This document shows, piece after piece, positions 8,903-17,335 of a DNA stretch of 64,000 bases (positions within the stretch are counted from its first letter, which is position 1; each line of letters starts with the position of its first letter). The notes beneath the pieces are model-generated. The model saw only the letters and a program-made list of their open reading frames with translations. It was not told where the DNA came from and did not search any database. A program made the position numbers and the translations under genes. The stretch is from NCBI GenBank assembly GCA_025963775.1, contig JAOQAD010000012.1, positions 62,001-126,000 on the forward strand. The letters are read 5' to 3'. The stretch comes from Bacteroidota bacterium (GTDB lineage: Bacteria; Bacteroidota; Bacteroidia; 2-12-FULL-35-15).

Positions 8903-9027
8903 GTCATCCCGTGCCACGCCTGTCCCGGACTTGATCCGGGAACCGGGATCTCTCCATAATGCTCATTCCTGCTGGATTCCTTTCACCTTATGATTTGAGA
9001 GAGATTCCGGGTCAAGCCCGGAATGAC
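8903..9027. repeat. GTCATCCCG-type palindromic doublet
   Basis: Two inverted modules, the left opening GTCATCCCGTGCC with internal GGACTTGATCCGGG and the right ending TCAAGCCCGGAATGAC, separated by about 60 bases. The same ends recur at 25193, 26743, 39016 and 48242. The layout resembles a BIME (paired REP) in the 361-bp gap between the TonB receptor and the next gene; the rest of that gap holds only two promoter boxes. Confidence 0.75.
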
Positions 9028-9076
9028 GGGGATCTGCCTTGCATTCATGTTAATACTTCGCCCGGCTAATTTTTCT

Positions 9077-9084
9077 TACCTTTG
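9077..9084 (+). promoter_or_regulatory. Bacteroidota -7 box just before a start codon
   Basis: TACCTTTG matches TAnnTTTG and ends only 4 bases before the ATG at 9089. If used, the transcript would be leaderless or nearly so. Confidence 0.45.
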
Positions 9085-9088
9085 CCGC

Positions 9089-9442
9089 ATGTTCCTGCGC
9101 AAGTACATAAGATCATCCCTGCTCCTGGCATTTATCCTGTTATCTGCCCTGCGCGGCAATGTATATGCTACCGTGTGCCCGGATGCCGGCAACCGCTGCA
9201 ACGACATCCTGAAGGCTGAATTGCTCGTGGAGGCCAAGGGCATTATTGCGGCGGCACCGGAAATTTGCAATGGCGGCGCTTTCCAGCAAAGCATCTTCAA
9301 GCTTAAAAATTCATTTGGAGGCAATACCTCCTTTTCATCACGGCTTAAAGTTACCACGGCACTTATCGCGCTGATCCATATTGCGCATTTTGAAACTGCA
9401 AAAACTCCTCGTTACCTTTTCAACCGGAGCATTATCATTTGA
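9089..9442 (+). CDS. Small secreted protein of unknown function
   Basis: A protein of 117 residues, taking the ATG at 9089; the open frame reaches further upstream, but that part would include the promoter box and repeat. Residues 1-27 (MFLRKYIRSS then a Leu/Ala-rich run to VYA) form a signal peptide. The mature part has a pair of cysteines in VCPDAGNRCNDI and one in EICNGG, and a second hydrophobic run near residue 85 (LIALIHIAHF). I recognise no family. The cysteine pattern suggests a disulfide-stabilised periplasmic peptide. Confidence 0.5.
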   Translation: MFLRKYIRSSLLLAFILLSALRGNVYATVCPDAGNRCNDILKAELLVEAKGIIAAAPEICNGGAFQQSIFKLKNSFGGNTSFSSRLKVTTALIALIHIAHFETAKTPRYLFNRSIII

Positions 9443-9523
9443 TCTTTCCCTTTTTTTATTAGTTTATTATTAAGCAGGCGGAGAAATCGGCCCGCAATTA
9501 TTAATTTATTCAATTATAAAAAA

Positions 9524-9640
9524 ATGGAAAACACAACAAACACGCCACCAGAGCATAAAGGCGGCGGCATCGGCCCTGTGGTCATCATCTCGGCCGCGCT
9601 CATTGGAATAATTATAGTATTGAAATATGTAATGGGCTAA
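9524..9640 (+). CDS. 38-residue single-span membrane peptide
   Basis: ATG at 9524, TAA at 9638-9640. The N-terminus is short and hydrophilic (MENTTNTPPEHKGGG), followed by one hydrophobic span of about 20 residues (GPVVIISAALIGIIIVLKYV). It sits 9 bases before the YitT-family gene and would be co-transcribed with it. The clean start, stop and textbook membrane segment favour a real small membrane protein. No named family is recognised; an accessory subunit to the following transporter-like protein is only a guess. Confidence 0.6.
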   Translation: MENTTNTPPEHKGGGIGPVVIISAALIGIIIVLKYVMG

Positions 9641-9649
9641 TCAAAAAAA

Positions 9650-10621
9650 ATGAATCCGCTATTTCAACAACTGATCATAGATGCAGCAAAAAAGAACCGG
9701 AAAGACAAATCCGGTTCTTTAAACGATTATGACCTGGCGAAGGAATTTCACAGGCTGAAAGTCGGGGGCATCCATCTTATTAAAGATATTTTACTCATCT
9801 CTATTGGCATTATGTCGGCAGGCTTCGGGCTGGAAGGCTTCCTGCTCCCGAATTCCTTTATCGACGGGGGCGTTACGGGTATTTCACTGCTCACGTCCGA
9901 GCTTACGAACACTTCCCTCTCCATTCTTATCGTTCTCATTAACCTGCCATTTGTTGTGCTTGGCTACAGGCAGATCGGCAAAACATTCGCGATCAAGAGC
10001 ATCCTCGCTATCTGCGGACTGGCGCTCGTGATCAGCATGGTGCATTACCCGGTGATCACTTCCGACAAGCTGCTTGTTTCGGTATTCGGCGGATTTTTTA
10101 TCGGTGCCGGAATTGGCTTTGCCGTAAGAGGCGGCGCAGTGCTCGATGGCACGGAGATCCTCGCCGTGTTCCTTACAAAACGCACAGGCCTCACCATGGG
10201 AGATATTATCCTTATCTTCAACATCGCTATTTTTTCTGTTGCAGCTTACCTGCTTTCCGTTGAAACGGCGCTTTACTCCATTCTTGCCTACATGGCAGCG
10301 GCCAAAACCGTTGATTTTATTATTGAAGGCGTGGAGGAATACATTGGCGTCACTATCGTTTCGCCGCACAGCGACTCGATCCGCCTGATGATCACTGAAA
10401 AACTGGGCAGGGGCGTTACGATCTATTCCGGCAAACGAGGATATGGCAAACGCGGCGATAACCGCGCTGAAATTGACATTGTTTATACAGTGGTGACCAA
10501 GCTCGAAATAGCAAAGCTGCAAACCGAAGTGGAAAAGATCGATACGAATGCGTTCATTGTGATGAACAGGGTGAAAGATACCAAGGGTGGCATCATTAAA
10601 AAAAGGCCGCTCGAACATTAA
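9650..10621 (+). CDS. YitT family membrane protein (DUF161 + DUF2179)
   Basis: A protein of 323 residues. After a roughly 35-residue hydrophilic N-terminus there are five to six membrane segments (about 45-220) with the YitT signatures GFLLPNSFIDGGVTGISLL and GAVLDGTEILAVFL. A C-terminal cytoplasmic DUF2179 domain follows (from about residue 235), with GRGVTIYSGKRGYGKR and IDTNAFIVMNRVKDTKGG. The family is widespread in bacteria and presumed to be transport or small-molecule sensing, without a firm biochemical function. The N-terminal extension before the first span is longer than in Firmicutes members. It is preceded by a tiny membrane peptide and followed 24 bases later by the MMPL exporter, suggesting an operon. 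Confidence 0.88.
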   Translation: MNPLFQQLIIDAAKKNRKDKSGSLNDYDLAKEFHRLKVGGIHLIKDILLISIGIMSAGFGLEGFLLPNSFIDGGVTGISLLTSELTNTSLSILIVLINLPFVVLGYRQIGKTFAIKSILAICGLALVISMVHYPVITSDKLLVSVFGGFFIGAGIGFAVRGGAVLDGTEILAVFLTKRTGLTMGDIILIFNIAIFSVAAYLLSVETALYSILAYMAAAKTVDFIIEGVEEYIGVTIVSPHSDSIRLMITEKLGRGVTIYSGKRGYGKRGDNRAEIDIVYTVVTKLEIAKLQTEVEKIDTNAFIVMNRVKDTKGGIIKKRPLEH

Positions 10622-10645
10622 GCAATTTTAATAAAACAGAAGATT

Positions 10646-13003
10646 ATGTGGAAATACATTGCAGGAAAGATCCTGAGAAATAAGCTGGCCTGCCTTATCG
10701 CAGTGGGGCTTGTCACCGCTTTTATGACCTATGAAACCTGCCAGATCAAGCTTTCATACGATTTTGCAAGGGTGCTCCCGGTGGATGACCCTGCGTATGT
10801 GGAGTACATGAGCTTCAAGAAAAAATTCGGGGAGGATGGAAATGTAATGGTGATGGGCTTCAGCAGCCCTGCATTGTTCAGGCCGCAATTGTTCAACGAC
10901 TGGAACACGCTGAACAAGGACATCAAAGCGATCTCCGGGATCAAGGATGTACTTTCGATTACCAGCCTGTATAATGTGTACAGGAACGACAGCCTGAGCA
11001 AGTTCGAGTTCCGGCCTGTTTCAGCCGGCAGTAATTATTCTGCCGCGCAGCTGGATTCGCTGAAGGAGCTGATCTATTCCCTGCCTTTTTACGAAGGGCT
11101 TGTTTACAATAAGGAAACAGGCGCTACTTTAATGGCGATCACGTTCAACAGCAAGGACCTCAACAGTGCGCGCCGCCTCGAAATGGTAAAGGAGATCACC
11201 ACCGCCACCGATGCATTTGCACTAAAGAATAACATCAGCATGCACTACTCGGGAATGCCATACATCCGCTCTCATGTGATGGAAAAGGTTTCCGGCGAAA
11301 TGGGATTGTTCATGGCTTTGGCAGTGATTGTAACGGCAGTCATTCTCTGGCTGTTTTTCCGCTCCTTGTCGTCTGTTGTTGTTTCACTCATTGTTGCTGC
11401 GATCGGCGTGGTATGGTCGCTGGGCGTGATGCAGCTATTCGGCTACAAGATCACCATCCTGTCGGGATTGATCCCGCCGCTCATCATCGTGATCGGGATC
11501 CCCAACTGTGTTTTCCTCATCAATAAATACCATGCGGAATTTGTGAAGCACAATAACAAGATGAAAGCGCTTGCACGCACCATCTCTTCCATGGGCGGAA
11601 CACTTTTCCTTGCCAATGTTACCACCGCGATCGGCTTTGGCGTACTGTATTATACAAACAGCCCGCTGCTCGTGGAGTTCGGCATTGTTGCAGCGATCGG
11701 TGTAATGCTCACCTTCCTGATCAGCATCATCATTGCTCCTATCTTCCTTAATTTTATTGCTGTTCCGAAAGCAAAGCACACAACGCACCTCGAAGCAAAG
11801 TTCATTAATAAGCTGCTTGCCAAAGTGGACTTCTGGGTGCACAACAGGCGTCCGCAGATCTACATCGTGATCGGCGCCATTACCCTGGTCGACTTTTGGG
11901 GCATGACCAAAATGAATGTACTGGGCTACGTGGTGGATGACCTTCCGAAGAAAGATCCGGTGTACGACGACCTTCGTTTTTTTGAAAAGAATTTTAAAGG
12001 CGTGCTTCCTTTCGAGGTGGTGATCGATACAAAAAAGCCGGAAGGCGTGTTTGCAGAGAATGCGGTGATCCTTTACAAGATCAACAAGCTCCAGAAAATA
12101 ATGGCGACCTATCCTGAATTTTCCGAGCCGCTTTCCATTGCAGAAGGCGTGAAATTTTCCTACCAGGCCTACCGCGGCGGAAACCCAAAGTATTACAAAG
12201 TTCCGGGAGCATCCGACCTGAAAACACTTTCGGAATATACAGGAACGCTCACCGGGCAACAGAGCAAATTGAAATTTTTTATCGACAGCACCAAACAGTT
12301 CACACGCATCAGCTTCCAGATGGCGGACATCGGATCGGTGCGGATCAAGTCGCTGGTGAAAGAGCTGCAGCCGAGGATCGACAGTATTTTCCCGCCGGAA
12401 GAATTCCGCGTATCGCTCACAGGACACAGCCTTGTGTTCTTAAAATCCAATGACTACCTGCTGAAGAACCTGTATGAAAGCCTTGCGCTCGAGATCATTC
12501 TTGAAACACTGGTGGCGCTTGCGCTGTTCCGTTCGCTCCGCATTATCATCCTTTCGAAGATCCCTGTATTGATCCCGCTGGTGATCACAGCAGGCGTGAT
12601 GGGCTTCTTAGGCATTAATTTCAAACCGACCACCATTCTTATTTTCAGCATCGCTTTCGGGATCTCTTCCGATGGCACGATTTATTTCCTCACGAAATAC
12701 CGGCAGGAATTAAAAGTGCAGGGAAGAAGTGTTGCACAGGCAATTTCGGTAACGATCAGGGAAACCGGGCTAAGCATGGTGTATACGGCGATCATTTTGT
12801 TTTCCGGTTTTGCCATTTTTGCAGCATCCAGCTTCGGCGGCACGGTTGCGCTGGGAATCCTCGTATCGCTTACACTGCTTGTTGCCATGTGCACCAACCT
12901 GGTGATGCTGCCGGCCATCCTGCTGTCGATCGACAAGCGGAGAAGCCGCAGGGCAGCACTGCAGGAGCCACTCATTGACATTTCGGAAGACCCGGAAGAA
13001 TAA
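10646..13003 (+). CDS. RND/MMPL-family exporter
   Basis: A protein of 785 residues with two tandem MMPL halves. TM1 is at the N-terminus, a large periplasmic loop follows (about 30-215), five spans run to about 370 (including GLIPPLIIVIGIPNCVFLIN), TM7 and a second loop follow (about 410-610), and five more spans contain FSIAFGISSDGTIYFLTKY. The aspartates in such spans are typical proton-relay positions. MMPL proteins export lipids or hydrophobic compounds, and related forms (HpnN-like) carry hopanoids. It has no adjacent membrane-fusion protein or TolC, so it probably acts as a stand-alone inner-membrane exporter. An MFS gene follows 30 bases downstream. Confidence 0.9.
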   Translation: MWKYIAGKILRNKLACLIAVGLVTAFMTYETCQIKLSYDFARVLPVDDPAYVEYMSFKKKFGEDGNVMVMGFSSPALFRPQLFNDWNTLNKDIKAISGIKDVLSITSLYNVYRNDSLSKFEFRPVSAGSNYSAAQLDSLKELIYSLPFYEGLVYNKETGATLMAITFNSKDLNSARRLEMVKEITTATDAFALKNNISMHYSGMPYIRSHVMEKVSGEMGLFMALAVIVTAVILWLFFRSLSSVVVSLIVAAIGVVWSLGVMQLFGYKITILSGLIPPLIIVIGIPNCVFLINKYHAEFVKHNNKMKALARTISSMGGTLFLANVTTAIGFGVLYYTNSPLLVEFGIVAAIGVMLTFLISIIIAPIFLNFIAVPKAKHTTHLEAKFINKLLAKVDFWVHNRRPQIYIVIGAITLVDFWGMTKMNVLGYVVDDLPKKDPVYDDLRFFEKNFKGVLPFEVVIDTKKPEGVFAENAVILYKINKLQKIMATYPEFSEPLSIAEGVKFSYQAYRGGNPKYYKVPGASDLKTLSEYTGTLTGQQSKLKFFIDSTKQFTRISFQMADIGSVRIKSLVKELQPRIDSIFPPEEFRVSLTGHSLVFLKSNDYLLKNLYESLALEIILETLVALALFRSLRIIILSKIPVLIPLVITAGVMGFLGINFKPTTILIFSIAFGISSDGTIYFLTKYRQELKVQGRSVAQAISVTIRETGLSMVYTAIILFSGFAIFAASSFGGTVALGILVSLTLLVAMCTNLVMLPAILLSIDKRRSRRAALQEPLIDISEDPEE

Positions 13004-13033
13004 CGAGCATTTTTTTTACGATATTGCATCTTC

Positions 13034-14377
13034 ATGCAGGTTTCAAAATTACCATTGGGCAAACAGATCGCTTATGCTTCCGGCATGATGGGCTGGAGCA
13101 TTATGATCAACCTCATCAGCGTGATCATTGTGTACCTGTACCTGCCGCCGGCAAACAGCGGGCTTCCTGCACTCATTACAAGGATCACGATCTTCGGCGT
13201 GTTCAATGCCATCGCGATCATCACTGCCAGCGGGCGGCTCGTTGATGCCGTGTATGATCCTTTAATTGCACAGGCCAGCGACCGGAGCACAAACCCCAAA
13301 GGCCGCAGGATCCCGATCATGAAGCGTGCGATCCTTCCTTCACTCCTATTCTGCTGCCTTGTTTTTTATCCGCTGCACAAAGAAGAAAGCACGGCCAATA
13401 TTGTATGGCTGGTGATCATGCTCATCGGTTTTTATGTTTCCAGCACGAGCTACATCATTCCCTACAATGCCTTGCTGCCGGAGCTTGCACCAAGCTCGGA
13501 AGATAAGGTCAGGCTTGCCACCTGGCAATCGGTGGGCTATGTATTCGGCATCGGGATCGCATCCAATGCTTTTAATCTCAGCGAGCTGTTGCAGCATTCC
13601 TTTCACATCACGGAACGCATCACGGCATTGCAGTATTCCGTTTTTATCCTTGCCGGGCTGGGCGCATTGGCTTTAGCCGCAACGGTGTTCGCCATTGATG
13701 AAAAAAAATATTGTGTAGGGCAACCCAGCGCTGTTCCGCTGAAACAGGCATTGCGCGAGACGCTTGGAAATAAAAATTTCAGGCTGTTCATTGTTGCCGA
13801 CTTTTCTTATTTCATCGCGATCACGATCATTACAACAGGCTTGCTTTATTTTTTAAAGGTGCTGCTCGGCCTGCATGAATCAATGGGCAACAAGCTTATG
13901 ATCACCATGGTATTGATCTCTTTTATCTTTTACCCGGTGGTGAACATCCTTGCAAAAAAAGTTGGAAAGAAGATCCTGGTGATCAGTTCGCTATTGCTGC
14001 TCGCCTTTATTTTTCTCGGTATTTTCTTTCTTGGAAAAAGCAGCATGGCGCCGGAGATTCAGATCTATATACTCATCGGGCTTGCTTCCATTCCGCTTGC
14101 ATCGCTGAACATCCTCCCGGTTGCATTGCTGGCGGAGATCATCGAAAAAGACAGCTTGGATACAGGCACGAACAAAGAGGCGATCTATTTTGCAGTGCGG
14201 TACTTCTTTGTGAAGATCGCGCAGACCTTCGGGATCGCCTTGTTCTCGATGCTGCTTATTTACGGGGAAGACCCGGGCAACGACATGGGCATCCGGCTGA
14301 ACGGCATACTCGGATTTGTGCTTTGCTTTGCAGCGGCACTCATCTTTTCAAGATTCAAAGAGGAAAAAAACAGGTGA
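13034..14377 (+). CDS. GPH-type MFS transporter (MFS_2)
   Basis: A protein of 447 residues with 12 predicted membrane segments. It carries the glycoside-pentoside-hexuronide (GPH) features: the N-terminal GKQIAYASGMMGWS and, after TM2, VDAVYDPLIAQASDRSTNPKGRRIP, the GPH version of the loop 2-3 motif with cytoplasmic basic residues. A second conserved block (LPVALLAEIIEKDSLDTGTNKEA) lies near residue 360. Family members are cation-coupled symporters for sugars or, in Bacteroidota, other small molecules; the substrate is not evident. It probably shares an operon with the MMPL exporter and YitT genes. Confidence 0.88.
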   Translation: MQVSKLPLGKQIAYASGMMGWSIMINLISVIIVYLYLPPANSGLPALITRITIFGVFNAIAIITASGRLVDAVYDPLIAQASDRSTNPKGRRIPIMKRAILPSLLFCCLVFYPLHKEESTANIVWLVIMLIGFYVSSTSYIIPYNALLPELAPSSEDKVRLATWQSVGYVFGIGIASNAFNLSELLQHSFHITERITALQYSVFILAGLGALALAATVFAIDEKKYCVGQPSAVPLKQALRETLGNKNFRLFIVADFSYFIAITIITTGLLYFLKVLLGLHESMGNKLMITMVLISFIFYPVVNILAKKVGKKILVISSLLLLAFIFLGIFFLGKSSMAPEIQIYILIGLASIPLASLNILPVALLAEIIEKDSLDTGTNKEAIYFAVRYFFVKIAQTFGIALFSMLLIYGEDPGNDMGIRLNGILGFVLCFAAALIFSRFKEEKNR

Positions 14378-14420
14378 TGGTGAAGAAGTTGGTTTCACAT
14401 CTTCCGTCATACACCTTACA

Positions 14421-15656
14421 TTATCTCAGGGTGTTGTTCGGCCTTGCGTATACCATCTGCATCACGTTGATATTGCGCATTTCGAATGCCGCTTCACAGT
14501 AGCTCAGGTAGTAATTCCATTTACGGATAAAGCGCTCATCGAAGCCCAGCTTTTTTACATCAGCTAAGCGCCTGTTAAACTCTTCCTGCCAGATGGCCAG
14601 TGTTTTTGCATAATCCAGCCCGAGGTCCTTCAGATCGATCATTGTCAGGTTGCCTGTATTATTGATTGCCTTGTTGATCGCCGCAACAGAAGGCAGGAGC
14701 GAGCCGGGGAAAATATGTTTCTGGATCCAGTCGACGCCGCTGCGCAGGCTGTCGAAGCGTGAATCGGGACAGGTGATCACCTGTATCGCAAGGATGCCGT
14801 TCCTGGCGAGCAGGTCGTTGCACTTTTTAAAATACACATCATAGAACTCTGCTCCAACTGCTTCCAGCATTTCAATGGAAACGATCTTATCGAAAGTTCC
14901 TTCTAACAGGCGGTAATCTTTCAGCACTACGTTTACCCTATCGCTCAGCTGCTCTTTGGCCACACGTTCTGTTGCAAGCTTGTACTGCTCTTCGGATATC
15001 GTTGCTGTTGTAACCTTACAGCCGTAATTCTTAGCAATGTGGATCGCGTTTCCGCCCCATCCGCTGCCGATCTCCAGCACATGGTCGGTCGGCTTCAGGC
15101 GTAATTGCCTGCAGAGCCGGTCATATTTTTCGAACTGTGCCTGCTGCAGGCTTATGCCTTCTTCCCTGAAATAACCTGCAGAATAGGTCATTGTAGGATC
15201 GAGGAACAAAGCGAAAAAATCGTTATTAAGGTCGTAATGCTCGGAGATATTCTTTCGCGAGCCGTTTACGCTGTTTGTCCTTTTAAAATGATAGATCTTA
15301 TTGAATACTTTCAGGATGTTCAGGATGAAATTTTTGGTATTGCTTCCCGAAACGGTCGGTGCGTTTTCCACATTCAGCAGGAACCATTTGATCACATTGC
15401 TGATGTTATCGGTATCCCAGTCGCCATCCACGTACGATTCCCCGAAGCCGATATCGCCGTAAAGCACACATCGCCTGAAGAAATCAGCGTTCTTCACTTC
15501 CACGTTCGCCTCAATGCCGCTGCCATCGCCCAGCTTCAGCATTTCGCCGGAAGGCAGTGAAATATTGAGCGTGCCCAAATTCATTTTTGAGAGCAGGCCA
15601 AGGATCACCTTCTCATAAAAACCACTGTTGGTTGTGCTGATCGCTATTGTTGACAT
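14421..15656 (-). CDS. Cyclopropane-fatty-acyl-phospholipid synthase family methyltransferase (copy 1)
   Basis: A protein of 411 residues, full length for Cfa. The N-terminal lipid-binding domain (1-120) is followed by NISEHYDLNNDFFALFLDPTMTYSAGYF, the SAM-binding VLEIGSGWGG, VSIEMLEAVG, and FPGSLLPS with the C-terminal helices. Enzymes of this family transfer a methylene or methyl group from S-adenosylmethionine to the double bond of a phospholipid acyl chain at the inner leaflet. It is the last gene of the minus-strand lipid cluster, 113 bases after the DUF1365 gene. A paralogue lies at 19.7-20.8 kb, so one of the two may make a product other than a cyclopropane, such as a methyl-branched or furan acyl chain. 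That is inference. Confidence 0.92.
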   Translation of the reverse strand: MSTIAISTTNSGFYEKVILGLLSKMNLGTLNISLPSGEMLKLGDGSGIEANVEVKNADFFRRCVLYGDIGFGESYVDGDWDTDNISNVIKWFLLNVENAPTVSGSNTKNFILNILKVFNKIYHFKRTNSVNGSRKNISEHYDLNNDFFALFLDPTMTYSAGYFREEGISLQQAQFEKYDRLCRQLRLKPTDHVLEIGSGWGGNAIHIAKNYGCKVTTATISEEQYKLATERVAKEQLSDRVNVVLKDYRLLEGTFDKIVSIEMLEAVGAEFYDVYFKKCNDLLARNGILAIQVITCPDSRFDSLRSGVDWIQKHIFPGSLLPSVAAINKAINNTGNLTMIDLKDLGLDYAKTLAIWQEEFNRRLADVKKLGFDERFIRKWNYYLSYCEAAFEMRNINVMQMVYARPNNTLR

Positions 15657-15769
15657 GAAATGTAAACGTTTTTTTAATGCTTCTGTAAAAGCTTCGTTGT
15701 ATCCATTACGAATATACGAATCTGTCTGAAATTTTAGCTGTTCAATATGAAAAAAAACGGCAGCCGTTT

Positions 15770-16564
15770 TTATCCGTCTGTCCTCCGATATACGTCCTTT
15801 TGAAGCTCCCGGTTTTCCCCTTTGCGGCGAAAAGGGATCTTTTTCATCCAGAGCAGCAATGCATTCCAGTGGATCAAAGTTATAATTTTCAGCGTAATAA
15901 ACGGAAAACGAATGCTATACAGCAGCAGATTTGCATTTGTAAGCGGCTTTTTAATTCCGGTGAGCGTGCTGATAAAAAAGCGCTGCTTCTCTTTATAATC
16001 ATCGATGCGGATGTTTAATTTTTCTCCCGGGATGCCCAGGTTAAAATCAAAATTGGTATCGTGGTCAATGAAAGGTGAAACATAAAAATACTTGGTGGTG
16101 TTCAGATGATAATTATTTTCAGAAAGATTTTCCTTTGTCAGCAAATATGGTTTCATCTCCCCGAATGTATTTCCAACTTCAGCAACAGCACAGAGCGGTG
16201 AATTGTTCTCATCAAAGCAAAAATAAAAGGAAACGGGATTGAAATTATGCCCCAGCACATTCAGGTTGGTCAGCAGCATGATCCTTCCATTTCCAATGCT
16301 GACGCCATTCTCAGAAAGATAACGCGTGACCTGCTCGCGGATGCTTTTTGTTTTATCGGGATGATCGATCGGCAATTGCAAATGCTCATTATCCCTTAAG
16401 CTGAAAAAATTGAATTTATTTTTACTGAACATGCGCAGCTTCTTTGCAAGCATGTCGACTTCATCCAGGTCGATATAGAACATGAATACGTTGTAATGGA
16501 ACCGGTGCTTCTTTGGAGAGAGGCGGTTGTGCATTACGGTGGCTTTGTACAGGGATGAATTCAT
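15770..16564 (-). CDS. DUF1365 family protein
   Basis: A protein of 264 residues. The signatures of DUF1365 are MHNRLSPKKHRFHYNVFMFYIDLDE at the N-terminus, NLNVLGHNFNPVSFYFCFDE centrally and HLNTTKYFYVSPFID later. The family is almost always encoded beside an FAD-dependent amine-oxidase-like protein and a Cfa-like methyltransferase, and has been implicated with them in modifying unsaturated acyl chains in proteobacteria. Its reaction here is not known. In this window the FAD gene lies immediately upstream except for an intervening GxxExxY gene and AT-rich repeats, which separate what is normally a contiguous pair. Confidence 0.9.
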   Translation of the reverse strand: MNSSLYKATVMHNRLSPKKHRFHYNVFMFYIDLDEVDMLAKKLRMFSKNKFNFFSLRDNEHLQLPIDHPDKTKSIREQVTRYLSENGVSIGNGRIMLLTNLNVLGHNFNPVSFYFCFDENNSPLCAVAEVGNTFGEMKPYLLTKENLSENNYHLNTTKYFYVSPFIDHDTNFDFNLGIPGEKLNIRIDDYKEKQRFFISTLTGIKKPLTNANLLLYSIRFPFITLKIITLIHWNALLLWMKKIPFRRKGENRELQKDVYRRTDG

Positions 16565-16631
16565 TGCTGCTAAATACTAATTCATGAAAACTACATACTA
16601 ATTCCTGCTAATATACGAATTGCGAATTGTT

Positions 16632-16660
16632 GTCATCCCGAGCTTGCCCGAGGGATCTTA
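16632..16660. repeat. Single GTCATCCCGAGC-type half palindrome
   Basis: GTCATCCCGAGCTTGCCCG followed by AGGGATCTTA. This is one arm of the family whose full inverted doublet is at 48242-48323. It lies in the 309-bp gap before the GxxExxY gene. Confidence 0.6.
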
Positions 16661-16677
16661 CTCATACCCTACTAAAT

Positions 16678-16858
16678 ACTAATTTATACTAATATACCAA
16701 TCTGGCTGTGCTAATCCGGGTGTGAAGTACTGGATAAGCTGCTAACTAATTTATACGAATATACTAATCTGGGTGCGCAATCTGCGTGTGACGTACTGGA
16801 TAAGCTACTAATACTAATGTACTAATCTGGGTGTGGGTCTTGCCCTGAAGTACTTCGT
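16678..16858. repeat. AT-rich tandem repeat, about 2.8 copies of a 63-66 bp unit
   Basis: Three imperfect direct copies begin near 16678, 16745 and 16808. Each carries ACTAATTTATACtAATAT, then CTAATCTGGGTGTG, then GTACTGGATAAGCT; the third diverges at its end. The opening ACTAATTT motif is also the end of the inverted repeat that bounds the neighbouring GxxExxY gene, and scattered ATACTAATT copies extend back to 16572. Confidence 0.7.
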
Positions 16859-16871
16859 TTGCTATATGTTA

Positions 16872-17308
16872 TACTAATTTGCATTTAAATTGACAAGTCG
16901 CTTAAAGATGGCGCCGGAAGAAGTAAAATTGATCAGTATGGCCAATTTTAAACCGCTTGTTTTTAAATATTGATTTACCTGATCAATATTTGCTTTCGAA
17001 AAGTGTGCATTTTTCTTCAACTCAACAATTATTTTGTCTTCGACCACAAAATCGCAAAAGCCTTTACCAATAATTTCTCCCTGGAACTTAAGGGGAAAAT
17101 AAGCCTGTTCCTTAAAAGGAATACTTTTATTCTTTAAAGCTACAGCAAGCGCCTTCTGATAATATTTTTCAGCATGGCCAAACCCTAACTCATTATACAC
17201 CTCAAAAGCGCAACCAACAACTTTAAAGCTTAGCTCAGGGTAAACTAAATCATCAATTATTTTTTTACTCATAAAACAATCTAAAATTTTCAGATTGGCA
17301 AATTAGTA
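16872..17308 (-). mobile_element. Putative GxxExxY cassette bounded by an 11-bp inverted repeat
   Basis: Left end TACTAATTTGC (16872-16882) and right end GCAAATTAGTA (17298-17308) are perfect inverted copies enclosing only the GxxExxY gene. The left end supplies the last codons and stop (Asn-Ala-Asn-TAG). The cassette separates the FAD oxidoreductase from its usual DUF1365 partner. The gene, the repeat and the interruption are visible; mobility is inferred, and in AT-rich DNA an 11-bp match is only moderate evidence. Confidence 0.4.
16874..17272 (-). CDS. GxxExxY protein (PD-(D/E)XK nuclease-like)
   Basis: A protein of 132 residues. It follows the GxxExxY family outline: an N-terminal VVGCAFEVYNELGFGHAEKYYQ (the namesake motif appears as GFGHAEKYY), then KGFCDFVVEDKIIVELK, where the D...E-x-K spacing is the nuclease-like core, and a C-terminal ISHAQ-like region reading NIDQVNQYLKTSGLKLAILINF. 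Family members are predicted PD-(D/E)XK nucleases with no established role. The gene is more AT-rich than its neighbours, lies within a lipid operon and is framed by inverted AT-rich repeats, which suggests insertion. Confidence 0.88.
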   Translation of the reverse strand: MSKKIIDDLVYPELSFKVVGCAFEVYNELGFGHAEKYYQKALAVALKNKSIPFKEQAYFPLKFQGEIIGKGFCDFVVEDKIIVELKKNAHFSKANIDQVNQYLKTSGLKLAILINFTSSGAIFKRLVNLNAN

Positions 17309-17335
17309 AAAATTGGTATTTGGTAGAAAATGCTG

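Noticed and set aside
11435-12427. 330-residue minus-strand frame opposite the MMPL exporter
   Set aside because: Antisense shadow of a conserved membrane protein, rich in His/Asp/Arg as such shadows are.
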